Under the pieces are notes generated by a model, which saw only the letters and a program-made list of their open reading frames with translations, was not told the origin of the DNA and did no database searches. The translations under genes and the position numbers were made by a program. A DNA stretch of 64,000 bases from Sphagnum compactum (Eukaryota > Bryophyta > Sphagnopsida > Sphagnales), in NCBI GenBank assembly GCA_965153455.1, contig OZ234495.1, positions 24,300,875 through 24,364,874 on the forward strand, read 5' to 3'. Shown here in pieces: positions 50,461-62,207 of the stretch. Positions within the stretch are counted from its first letter, which is position 1. The number at the start of each line of letters is the position of its first letter.

Positions 50461-53049
50461 TCTCATTGGAAACCTATAGCCATGCCTGCCCAGCCACGCC
50501 CCTCCAATTTATTTATTTACTTCTTTTTATTATTTTTAACCAAATCCTCTTAGAATATGTAAGCAACAAAACCCTCCATGACTACCTATCAAAAGAGCCT
50601 TATTTTCAATTGCAACCCATAGGAGCAACACATCAAGATCATAAGCGAGCCAAACACACTAGTAGTTGTGACCATCAAGTTGTTATTAGTATAAATGCCA
50701 TATTTTTTCACACCTCCTGTGATGGTATCACCTTCATTTTGGTGACATGTGAGTTAATGATGTTGTAATATCAATGAAAAAACTATTGTTGATACATCTA
50801 ATCGTACCATTGCAACAATTCATGTGCTTGTTGGATCAACTAGAGCAAATGAAACAACAGATAACATACTTAATCAAAATATGTGAACATTGTAAATCAT
50901 TGATCAAGAGGACGAGACTCAAAACAACCAACCACATGATGACAATCTATAACATTGGCAAATATCAAGAGAAAGATTTTTCAAATATATATTTGGTAAA
51001 ACATTCATTGATCGTTTTGCTACAAACTTATGCAATGTGCACACATGGTTATTAGAGGTTGTGAATGTGTGTGACAATGATCAAGAGAACAAAAAAAACA
51101 CATTGGTGCACAAGAGATTTCCACCTATTATGTTAGTTCTTGCCAAAATTTGGATTAAGTTGCATCTTCATAATGAAAGCTTTAATCATGATCTCTACAC
51201 CACCAATAATTTGCATTATCTCTCTTTCCTTCATTTTTTCAAGAGTTCTTTCGTCCTTTCAATTTATCACTTTAAGTAAACAATTGCACTTGCCATGGCA
51301 ATTTCACCAATCATGACCACTCTCAAAACCAACATTTATCTCAACAATATTGTGCACTAACCTTGTCAATCACAAAATAGAAGATCAAACAAAACCCAAA
51401 AACCCCCGAACCTTACTAAGTTGCATAGACATGCAAAGACTTCAACAAGGGGGACGAAACAAACATGAAAACAATTACAATATACAATTACAACCTTCAT
51501 TGTGAAAATTTTAGTACCATGTACAAACAAGAGATCAAAACAACTTAACTAGTATTTATTCAAATGTTTACTTTAGGAACATACTCCATTAAATGCATGT
51601 CTCCCATCACTTTTGCCTCGTTAAATGGCCAAAATCATCAAATCCCATTTCTTCTCTTGGATCCCCCGTTCTTTCAAAAGTTTGTATTCGTCTACGCTAT
51701 GATCAACATGTATACGAGAATCAATTGGACCACTCCTACTTTAGGTGTCCTATGTGTCTGCTATTTCACCAATGGACACATGTGCCTTTACTACCTCACC
51801 AACCTAAGCTTGGTATGTGGTTTGGGGGGGGGGGGGGGGGGGGGGGGTGGTGTTGGAAACATGTCTTTCATCCTTTTCAACAATCATTCAATCATTATTT
51901 GATCATTCATTCATTACATTCATTAAGGTTACTTTGTTTAATAGGGTTTAAATTTTTTTAGGTTTGTTACATTAAACCTTATAGAACCTTCTTAGGTTAA
52001 TTATTCATTTATTATCAAAATATTTATATTGTGTATTTAACCAAAGGCTCTTACCCTTATTGATTTATCTTTCAAGTAAAAGATCAATCTTGTGATTACA
52101 ACTTGCCTATGAGTCAAGTTTCTACAATACCTTGAGTTTATGAAAAGAATATAGTAAGCCAATGATAGTTGTTGTTTATCAACAACTTCGGAATTTGATT
52201 TTTCAAAATTTTCACACTCATTTTTAAAAAAATTCCAACATTCCCTTTTGGTAATCAATTTATTCGAAACCATAATGGCGGATATGGTAATCATTAAATA
52301 ATTAGACAAAATGAAAAACAAGGGGTACAAATCATATCACATCTAATATAGTCGCAAAAAAAAAAGATTTTCAAGATTTCAAACTCTTGTTTTGTTGACA
52401 CTTTCCCATTTGAAGAAGGCCTAACCCAAATCTATCAATGGTATAGGATAACCAATGAGAAATATACATTTTATTTCACCCAAGATTTTGAAACTTTGAA
52501 GATGCCTCTTGATGTTTTTTTATGAGGTTTTGTATTTGAAGACCCTGCTCAATAGGTTGTTGTGCTTTTGTAGGATTGCAAAGTATAGCTTGTGATAGGC
52601 ACAAGAAATGTTGATACCTTCCTCAAACTCTTGCCAATGAGAATGACTCCAAAACTAGCATCATGCCAATGTTGCATGTATGAAAAATAACACCAAATCC
52701 ATTATCAGTTATTAAGGTGGTTCTTTACTTTCATGATCATTGTTCTAAAAGAAATCAAATAGTTATTTCCAATATATAACCACCATTTCTTTTTTTCTTT
52801 AAAAAAAAAAAGATAATGAAAGAACCGTTTTTCAACAGGTATATGAAAATGAAAGAATTGCCTAGAAACCATAATTCTTTATTAGTTCTTTTATGAAAAT
52901 TGCAAGTCCAATGTGATTAAAAAAAACTAAAGTTGAATATTCTTTATATTTTATATATAAGTTGGAACCATGGGTTCTTTGATATTAAAATTTCAAAAAA
53001 ATAGAACAAAGATTTATTAACAAAATTATATACTTAACAACACAACACT
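50461..53049. other. Intergenic DNA, no gene recognised
   Basis: Several medium open frames (for example 50466-50768 and 50774-51055) show no recognisable domain. They may be decayed transposon sequence. A run of 24 G lies at 51824-51847. Confidence 0.4.
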
Positions 53050-53272
53050 AGTTAAAAATAGATGAAACCTTGTACTTTCTATCAACAAAGCTTGTTAGAT
53101 TAGATCTAGATCATATTAGATTAAATGAAATCTAGTTAGCCAATACCTTTATCATGGATTAGTGGTGTTATTTTGTTCCTAATTGAAGGTGCTTGATACA
53201 CCAGTTTATATATATCCTTCCTTCTTTCCCGATTATTTCATTATTATATTATCAATAATATCATGTTTATCA
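53050..53272 (+). repeat. 5' LTR of copia element
   Basis: It matches the 3' LTR at 58312-58599 along its length: AAATAGATGAAACCTTGTAC, TATCAACAAAGCTTGTTAGA, TTAGCCAATACCTTTAT and ATCAATAATATCATGTTTATCA. The left terminus is decayed (GTTAAAAATAG against TGTTAGAAATAG). It lacks an internal duplication present in the 3' LTR. Confidence 0.8.
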
Positions 53273-53284
53273 TAGTATCAGAGC
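53273..53284 (+). other. Primer binding site (initiator-Met tRNA type)
   Basis: TAGTATCAGAGC directly follows the 5' LTR. It differs by one base from TGGTATCAGAGC, the classic sequence complementary to the initiator methionine tRNA 3' end in plant copia elements. Confidence 0.8.
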
Positions 53285-56200
53285 ATTGTTCATGTCCTTA
53301 GGTTTGAAGGGTGACATTAGTTTTGCTTAGTTTACAAAAGTCAATCACACTTGTGGATGCAAACACTATATGCTTTCTTGTTAGTCATGGCAAATGACTA
53401 GGATGAAATGAACAATGGGCAAAGTGTAGGTGGTCTAGCTAAAGGTGGTTAGACCACAAGTAATGCTTTTGGTACATTTAACACCACCACAATTGTTGTC
53501 GATAAAAAAATCCTAAGGTGTGTTACTAAACATAGTAAAGTTTTAGATTTCTCTCCTTCATACTTTAATAGGTTAGGAGAGTCTAATTACCAAATATGGT
53601 CATTCAAAATGATTCGAATACTTGAAAGGCATAGAATCTAGATGTATTATGTTAATCATGTGTCGTGAGATCTCATCATTGAAACTAAAATTAAAGGCAG
53701 GAAGTTTGCCTTGGACATCATTTCAAAATTTGTCGAAGATTCTTTGATCTCGATCATCTAATGCTACACTAATTCATATGAATGCTAGCAACATCTCAAG
53801 GGATGGTACGAGTTGAACACTAGTTCACAACGGCTCAAGTTGCTGCAAAGATTGGTAACATCTCGATAGGAAGAAAGTTCAATCATGGATAATTACTTGA
53901 AGGATGTCAAGAACATCATTGACTAGTTGGAAACTATATTTGTTACTATTCCTAAGGATATTCTTTCCTTGTTGTTTTATTGCTTACCAAAGGAATATCA
54001 ATTGTTTAAGAAGCTACTTGCCGGGGATGATTTTCTTCCACCATTTACAGATCTTGAATCCAAATTCTTGGACAAAGATATGCAAATCAAGATGGACTTG
54101 GAGAAGGAGATGACGGGTGAAATGTTGTTTGTGAAGAAGGGAATGTTAAACAACAAAAACAATTAACCACACTTCTCAAGAGGAAATACGCCAATGGATT
54201 GAATCCAAAAGCTAATGGAGTGAAACCAATTCAGTCCCACAAGAAAAAAAAAACATATTTGCCATGAATAAAGGTCAATCCTCCAAAGGAAAACCTTCAT
54301 TTGATGACACATGCTTCTTCTGTAAAGAATGTGGACATTGTGAAAACGATTGTGAATTGAAACGAACCATCAAACAAATGCAAAGTCTCAAAGTAAAGTT
54401 CAAATACATCAATTGCAAACATTGAAGCCATCCACAAATCAATGTTGTCAAAAAGAAGAAACCGACTAAGTTGCAAGACAACTTAGGATCATACAACAAC
54501 AAAGATGTTGAAAAAGTTCTTGAAACTTCATTGAAACCAATGAAATATTTGTTCTTGAACCACTTATTGCTCATAATAATTCATCCAATTCTTTTGCCAA
54601 TTGTGATTTACTTAGACCTAAAAATGCATCAAATTCCACATGGATCTTTGACATGTCTCATCAAAGAAATGAAAATTTGTAACATTTTAAGCAAAGACCA
54701 TATAATAAGAATGAAAGGGCTTTATAGACTTGAAACAATTTTTTTAATGAATGTCCATATATGTAGTGCCAAATAATCACAAGAGGTCAACTAATCCTTA
54801 TTCTCACATAGAAGGCTTAGACATATAAATTTTCAATCGCTTCATGAGTTAGCAAAATCAAGTCTAATTTTAGGCCTATCTTGTTTTTTTTCATGTCAAC
54901 TTCACTTGTGAGATCTATCAACTTGGAAAGCAAGCTTGTTATAAGAAATTTCCAAAAAGCACATCCACAACAATAAATCCTCTCCAACTAGTGCATAACA
55001 ATGTTTGTAATCCCTTCAAGCACCCAATTCATAATGGCACACATTATTTTTCACATTTCTTGATGATTACAGTGAACACATTTTAATGGTTCTTATCAAA
55101 ACCAAGAATCAAGTTTTTGAAGAGTTTAAAAGATTCAAAATAATGGCCGAAACTATCATAGGTCAAAAGCTAGAGATATTTTGATTTGACCATGGTGGGA
55201 AATATTCTTTTGTGGAGTTTCAACAGTACTTCACATACAATGGTATCATGCATCAATGGTTGTAACCATACACTCTTCAAAGTAACGACACAATTAAATG
55301 CATTCATCTATGAGATAATGAGATGTCTTCTTCATCAAAGCCACCTGCCTAATAGTCTTTGGTCAAAAGCCATCAAAATTGCATGTTATCTTTTGAATTA
55401 CCACATCACAAAGTCATTCATAAATCTGACTCTTCAACAAGCATTCATTGGGAGAAAGCAAGATGACTTTCATCTTCGCACATTTGGCATTTGAGTGCAT
55501 GTTCACATACTAGCCCATCAATGTAGTAAAATGGATCCAAAAGCTTCAAAGTGCATTTTTTGGGGCGAGGATGAATCCACCAAAGTCTACTGTTGTTATT
55601 GTCCATCCACTTGGAAGATCATCATCTTTTGGGACATCAAGATTGATGAATTTAAGATTCCTCTTTTAGATATCACAACTAAAAAGAATTATTCCAATTT
55701 CAACTTGCAATATTGGACCGTCAAGTCAACACTAATCATCGAAATTACTACTTTTCACAAAGTAACTTTTGATCCTTCTCTTGCTAATAGTGCACAAAAC
55801 AAATCTCTCACTAGTCCAAGTTTTACACCTTTAAAAAATGTATTTCAAATTAGATCACCATAGCTAGTACATTTTGAAATTTCATATGCACATATATTTT
55901 TCACCCAAACACAAACCAATAGCTCAACCGAACCATCAAGGGTGTTCACTTGTCAAATCAAATGACCTACATTTCAAGATGGAATGAAAGATGTATCACG
56001 TCGTTCAACATGACTCTAACGCCATTTTGTACTATTGGATTAATTTGTTATGAACCTTAAAGAAGATCTCATTTATTAAGAAGTTGAATCTAATCTTAAT
56101 TAGCAAGTTGCGATGGACAATGACATGAACAACATCAACAAAATGAAGACTTGGACTCTTGTTTATTTGCCATTGAGATGCAAATGGATTTATAAAATGA

Positions 56201-57134
56201 AACCTAGAATGATGGAATCAATGGTGGTCCAGATTGGTTTAAGGCAAGATTTGTGGCTCAAGGGTGCCAACAAAAATAAAGAGTTGATTACTTTAAAAGC
56301 TATGTTCTAGTGGCAAAATGTCACACCATCAAAACCATGAATGCATTTGCTAGAGCTAAGGGATGGAAAATGCACCATCTTGATGTCAAAACAATGTTTC
56401 TAAATAATCATTTATGGGAAAAGGCCTTCATGTAACAACCACAAGGTTACAAATAATCATGCTCCATTAATCTTGTGTGCAAACTTAATTGTGCACGATA
56501 TGGTCTTAAACATGCTCTTCGTGAATGGTTTCACAAAATTGAAAATGACCTTGAAACATAATCACATGAACAAATTTTTATCATATGATAATTTGTATTA
56601 TCTTCAACATAATCAAAAAATTGACATTTTGATATTGGATGTGGATGATATTTTCCTCATAGGAAGTGATCATGAGAAAATAACTTGGCTTGAGTAGGAC
56701 CTACATAGTAAGTTCAAGATAACCTTTTTCAAATTTTGCACAAAATACTTTAACATCCAATTTTCTCATCATTAGGATGACTTATTGCTACATCAAACTA
56801 AATTTGATTAAAACATTGTTATCAAATTTGGCATGTAATCCATTGAATATTCCATTACCACAAAATTTCAAGCTTTAAAGGACATGAAATCTCTTTTTGT
56901 TGACACACATTTGTATCAATGCATGGTTGGAAAATTGGTTTTTCTCACCAACATCCATTGGGACATAACGTACGTGGTCAATTCTATATCAAGGTTTACA
57001 ACACACCCCCAATTGGTTCATCTATAAACCAACAAATCAATCATCCGTTATATTAAAGGCATGTTTAACTACAATTTCTTCTACTCTAAATCCAATGGAT
57101 TGATTCTCATTGGTTACAACAATGTTAACTTGGA

Positions 57135-57148
57135 GGGGGGGGGGGGGG
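57135..57148 (+). repeat. G homopolymer within RNase H region
   Basis: A run of 14 G interrupts the decayed RNase H frame of the copia element. Similar G/C runs lie at 24415 and 51824. Confidence 0.9.
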
Positions 57149-58303
57149 TTACCTAGATGAGTGCAAATCGACTGGAGGGTGTTTGTTCACCATCAACGAC
57201 ATTCTTATCACATGGTGTGCCAAGAAGTAAACTTGTGTTTCACTTTCATCCACTGAATCAGAATAGGGTCTTAGTTGATGCATCAAAAAAAGTTGTTTGG
57301 ATCAAAAACAATTATCGTGAACTCAAAATTTTCAAATCAGGTCCCAATGACATACATTGTGACAATCAGAGTACCATAAAGACATCACATAATCCAATGT
57401 ATCACTTGAAAACCAAACATTTTAAGATCCATTTACACTTTGTTAAGGATATGGAGGAGAAAAAAAAAAGTTTAGATTTTATATATATCAATAGATTGTC
57501 AACCAATTGACATATTAACAAAAGCTCTAGGTCGAACCAAGTTTTGAAAGTTGTCTCAAGTTGTTAAATTCGCCCCAAATTCCTAACAAGGTGAAGTTTG
57601 AAAATCCAAAAGCCCAACTTCTCTTGAACTTGCATAAAATCTCCAATCACTATGTAGAACTGATTCTATAGTGCTCACATAAGTCTCTACCTCTTGTAAA
57701 GTTTTGGAACTTTTGTAAATTGCTTCGTGGAAACCAACCACTTGACTTTCTCACTCTACCCAAGTAATGTATATCCCAGGCTTTCTCTCGAATCTCACAA
57801 CATAAAATTTCCTAACTTGGCATGTCGATAGAACTCTAGATTTAAGATATTGATTACTAATTGAGGGACTTGCATTTTGAAGCTTTTGATAAGTTCCACA
57901 ACAAATTTGTTCAAAGGATCAAATGATCCTTTGTCTATCATTTCAAGTCGCATAGTGACTTGTAACTTTCATGCACTAGAAGAGGAAGAGTTGAAAAGAC
58001 AAGCAAAGAATCCATTCGATACAAAGTCACAAGCTTGTCGAAGCAAAATCAACATCAACAACATCATCAAAAGAATGACTTCAATTTGAAGAAAGACAAA
58101 TGCAAACAAAGTTAGAGAAGAATTTCAAATATATGTAATATGTAGCATAAATTCAAAATTAAAAACGAACGTCTCTTATTGCAGATAGAATATTAACGAT
58201 GTCCTACAATTGTTCCACAATCTCATCTAGGAGAAGTTTGTAATAAAACATTGTGTTTAGTCATCAAGATTTTTTTTTATAAACTGAATAAAACAAAGGT
58301 ATT

Positions 58304-58599
58304 AAGGAAGGTGTTAGAAATAGATGAACCTTGTACTCTCTATCAACAAAGTTCATTAGATTAAATCTAAGATTGGATTAGATTAAATGAAATTTAGTAG
58401 CCAATACCTTTATTTTGGATCAATGGTGCTTTGTTTCTCCTCCTCTAAGATCGGATTAGATTAATTGAAATCTAGTTAGCCAATACTTCCTCTTGGATCA
58501 ATGATTAGAGGTGCTGGGTAACACCGGTTTGTATATCTCCTTTCTTTTTTCCTCGATCATTTTACTCTTGCATTATCAATAATATCATGTTTATCAACA
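58304..58599 (+). repeat. Polypurine tract and 3' LTR of copia element
   Basis: AAGGAAGG (58304-58311) precedes the LTR, which begins TGTTAGAAAT and ends TTTATCAACA, giving TGTT...AACA termini. The 3' LTR carries an internal tandem duplication of about 78 bp, with units at 58371 and 58449 (GATTGGATTAGATTAA / GATCGGATTAGATTAA). The 5' LTR lacks it. Confidence 0.82.
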
Positions 58600-60180
58600 C
58601 TTCTTTTTGAGCCTCCAACATCTTAAAATAATCATTGTAATTCATGAACAATAATAGATCAAATAATCTGTTGAAGATTGAAACTTGAGAAGAAGAAGGA
58701 AGTTGACATGCCAAATCCAAACCTCTTGAGGGCATGGATGGCAAGTATAGCTAGCAGCCAAGGTGACCCTATTCACACACCAAAAGCATCTCCATCCAGA
58801 TCCTCAATTTGGGCCTCAATCACGATTTGTTGCATGGAAAACATAAACCCAAGTTTGGTGCTAAACTGAGTTCGCTTTGCCTTTTTTTTTTTTCCTGAAC
58901 TCCTTCAGCCGATTACTGCTGCTGCTATATGTACTGTAGCTATAAATGTTCTCGAACCTTGTGCATTTAATGCTGAGTCTCAGTATTTCATACCTTTATT
59001 TAATAAAATTTCGTGCTTTGCGGACAACAGCCAGGAGGGGATGAAGCATCAAATGAGGGGTGCAACTCAAACCCAACAGGGCATGACTTTACGAATAAGT
59101 CTAATGTTATGTGAGAGATAGTTTCAATCTCACTCACCACTTGGGCCAATTGTAATCATTGGTCAATCAAAAAATGTGAACAACAATCCTGTTTCTGTGT
59201 TAACCCTGCAAAACTTTATTAATAAACACATCGTAGATCTAGAAAATGTACAAAGAAAAATGAAAAGGATCAATTTATAGGATGTGAAGCTAACACAAAC
59301 TAGATGTCAAAATCTATGTGTCTTAACAATCAATCGCTTGTAGGAGGTCAGTCGCGGTGACGGGGGTGCATTTTGAAGGGGTGGAAGTCAGGAAGTAGCT
59401 AGACCTACCATTACCAGCTGACTTAAGATGGAGAATGCTTTCATCCTTTGTAATACAATTGAAAAAAAATTATGAAAAAAAAAAATTAAAACAAAAAGAG
59501 GAAGGCCTTTTGATCCTTTGAAGTTCCACATGGCATTGGCACAATCGTATAAGAACACATGAGCTTGTTTGTTTAAACATTCAAACACCTCAATTGCTAA
59601 TGGGAAGAATGAATTGCGCTCTTCCAAAGCCTTGAAGTAAGTGGGATTTAAAAACCCAATTCTCTGAATTTGACCATCTACTTAATTCAAAATTTGCAAT
59701 TCAGGATGTTTTACAGGTGCTATTGGAGATTCTTTCCACTCACACCTTGTAATTGGGCCTCCGGAAGTGTGTACCACATTAGACATACACTACCTATTTA
59801 CTTGTTTCTCCCATTCCCACCCTTCAACATGTGAACAGTATGAAGTGAGAGACTAGGTATTGAGTTGTGGCCAATTCTTGCGGTTGGCCAATGAAAAACA
59901 CTTATTTCCTTTTAATGACCAGTATCTTAGGCGTTTTAACAGTCCCAAACTCATTTTCACACAACTCAAAGGACGAACTTCATTGAAAATAGTGTGACAT
60001 TCTACTACTGTGGGTGCAGATTAGCCCTTTTTTTTCTCTACTGGTGAGATTCGCCAAAAAGAAAAACTGAGAACTGAAAAACAAAAAACTGAAATTATTT
60101 TTAAATTTTCAATCTCAGGAATTAAAGGAAAAAAAGAAAGGAAAAGTCACCAAATGTTTATATTCAGTTTCAGTAAAGAG
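58600..60180. other. Intergenic DNA, no gene recognised
   Basis: Only short frames are present. GGCCAATTGTAATCATTGGTCAATC near 59145 and TTGGCCAATGAAAAACAC near 59885 recall CCAAT-rich blocks in the 7.2 and 26.5 kb repeats, but the similarity is too partial to delimit. Confidence 0.4.
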
Positions 60181-60480
60181 CCAGAAATATAGAGGGATGA
60201 TTAAAGATTTTTCCTTCATATCTAGTTTATATAGATTTGGCTAACTCTTCCTGTGGATGATCACCACTTAGGCTACATTAAAAAAATTAATTTAAAACAG
60301 ACACTTGTGGAGATCGCCATTTTTTATTTAAAAATTTGTCAAGTAGGTGAACTGATAATCATCCACAAGAGGAAATGAGCCAAATTTGGCTACAGGGCAG
60401 ACAGTAAAGTAGATTTTTTTATAATAAACTTGCCTAATTCTAGCCACCAATAAACATTCATTGTCTAAATATAGCCACAT
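60180..60480. repeat. Dispersed palindrome-cored repeat, copy 5
   Basis: GAGCCAAATTTGGCTAC lies at 60377-60393. TAGATTTGGCTAACTCTTCC, TGTGGATGATCACCACTTAG and GCTACATTA lie at 60231-60280. That second arm matches the one at 24658-24695 (CTACCTGCAGATTATCGCCACTTTGGCTACA) in copy 2. Confidence 0.6.
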
Positions 60481-61198
60481 GTCAGTTTTTTTTTTTCTCT
60501 CAAAATATGGCGACTTTTGCTTTTTTCTTTTTTTCTTTTTTTTTTCTCCCAAAATAAAAGCCTTTGTACAAGTCTACTGGTTGGGACAATCACTACCCTT
60601 GTACCTAGGCTGGTTCGGCAGCAAGGTGCCTAATCCTTAGTTTTTTGGGGTCATTTATGTGGGCAGTAAAAATAATAATATTTTACAATTTGGCAATTGT
60701 ACTAAATAATGAAGCTAGTATGCTTGAAAGCTTCTTTCAAAAAATTTAATTTGGTAATTTCAAAAAAAATAAAATAATGCCTGACCAGGCTAGGTACTAC
60801 TAGAGTCACCCCAAGGTTACAAATACTACTCAAAATTTTCTTTAAATTTCAACCAAAAATTCTCCCTGAGGTTGGGACAACGGTTTTTTTTTGGGTGGTT
60901 AAATTTTTTTCCATTTTGAGGATTTTTATTTTTTATTTTCTATAATAGCCCAGCAGCATGTACAAAGGAATTTTTTTGGGGAAAAAAAAAAGACCAAAAA
61001 TCAGCAGATTTCTTTTTTTAAAAAAAAAAACTCACCATATTCTACCATAGGCTCTAGCACATAGCCACAATATAGAAGGAATTCTAAAAACTTTTCTAAA
61101 CAAAATTTGGTTGGGAGTATGATTCTCAACAAATATCACTCAATTTTTTTCATTTTTTTCAGGCCAAACCATTTCAGAGTTATTTAACACCAAACATG

Positions 61199-61220
61199 TG
61201 TGTGTGTGTGTGTGTGTGTT
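61199..61220. repeat. GT dinucleotide microsatellite
   Basis: About ten GT units, immediately upstream of palindromic repeat copy 6. Confidence 0.95.
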
Positions 61221-61224
61221 TTTC

Positions 61225-61480
61225 AATTTTATGATGTGGCCAAGTTGATTTAGCCAAATTTGGCTATAACAAAATATGAAAGAATTTTCTTAAAACATCC
61301 TTTACATTTTTTTGGCTACCTACTTGAACCATGTATAGAAATCTGGTGACTTATTAAGATTTGTTCGAATTTTTAAAATAAAAATTTGCCATTGTTTCTC
61401 AAAAGTCATTGAATTTGTGACCAAAATATTCCAAAAAAATTGCAATAGTGCTAAATGTTGCACCCCAAAAAGGAAAAAAA
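61225..61480 (+). repeat. Dispersed palindrome-cored repeat, copy 6
   Basis: A perfect TAGCCAAATTTGGCTA lies at 61251-61266. It is followed by TTTTTTGGCTACCTACTTGA, ACCATGTATAGAAATCTGGT and GACTTATTAAG, with an internal AAAACATCC shared with copies 2 and 4. It is the cleanest copy of the shared right arm in the window. Confidence 0.72.
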
Positions 61481-61619
61481 AAAAAGGCTGCCGAGCATCA
61501 GGTGCAGGCCAAAACTTTGTTACTGATTTGAAAAATGTACAAAGGTATTAGAAAAAAGGGAGAATTTAAAGGATGTCAAGTTACAAAAAGGCTTCAATTC
61601 CAAAAAGCCTGAAGCCCCC

Positions 61620-62207
61620 TAATGTGGGTACTAGGTACCAACAGAAATGATCGTCCCCGATCCTTCCACGTGGCTGAATTTAGAGGATTTTACTATGACG
61701 ATTTGGTTGATATGCTGATGTGGCGCCTGAACCAGCCACATTCTGATAAACCACAGTGTGAACAGTTCCCAACAAATTGGCCGCCCAATACCTCCATTTG
61801 GCTGAGGATTTGCTGACGTGATTTGATTTCATAATGACGTGGCACCTCAACGGTCACATGAGGATGAACTGTGTGAATGGTGACCTCGCAAGAGCTCTCT
61901 CTCTCTCTCTCTCTCGCTCGCTTGCACTTCGCTTTCTCTTCTTGCCGTTGCCGGTTTCGCTGTCTCGTCGCTGCAGAACTTTTCTCTCTCGCGACCCGCT
62001 AGGCTCTCTGAAGATCTTCGTCTCACTAAAGCTTTTCAGTCTGATGCTATTTCTTGGCATAACAACAACAACAAGATGTACATGAAGTGCAAATGGCGTG
62101 TGAGGGAGTGAGCAGTCTCTTGCTTGCTTAGGCTGATAGAAGAAAAACAGCAGCATCGTCCTCTGGCAAAGACTTTTGTCTTCTTATCGCAGCAGCGAGC
62201 GATAAAC
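61620..62207 (+). promoter_or_regulatory. Promoter and 5' UTR of the unknown gene at 62.2 kb
   Basis: GC content rises here. A palindromic G-box, CCACGTGG, lies at 61666-61673. TGACGTGA lies at about 61813 and TGACGTGGCA at about 61835-61844; these are bZIP-type ACGT elements. A CT dinucleotide tract lies at 61895-61915. A short upstream open frame (62044-62085, 13 codons) precedes the main ATG. The transcription start is probably near or downstream of the CT tract, but cannot be fixed. Confidence 0.5.

Larger units (their letters stand above)
53050..58599 (+). mobile_element. Decayed full-length Ty1/copia LTR retrotransposon
   Basis: The order is LTR, primer binding site, gag, CCHC zinc knuckle, integrase, reverse transcriptase, RNase H, purine tract, LTR, which is the Ty1/copia order. 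Gag-like sequence (LGESNYQIWSFKMIRILE, then LLAGDDFLPPFTDLESKF) spans 53.53-54.16 kb. The knuckle CFFCKECGHCENDC is at 54312-54353. Integrase FDHGGKYSFVEFQQYF is at 55185. Reverse transcriptase has HLDVKTMFLNNHLWEKAFM near 56370 and the VDD box LDVDDIFLIGS near 56635. RNase H has ECKSTGGCLFTINDILITW near 57160-57215. Many stops and frameshifts mean no functional polyprotein remains. Target-site duplications were not evident. Confidence 0.88.

Noticed and set aside
50466-51280. Series of plus-strand frames after the copia fragment, considered as a second transposase
   Set aside because: I could not find any catalytic or zinc-finger motif of hAT, CACTA, MULE or LINE proteins. Left as unassigned intergenic DNA.
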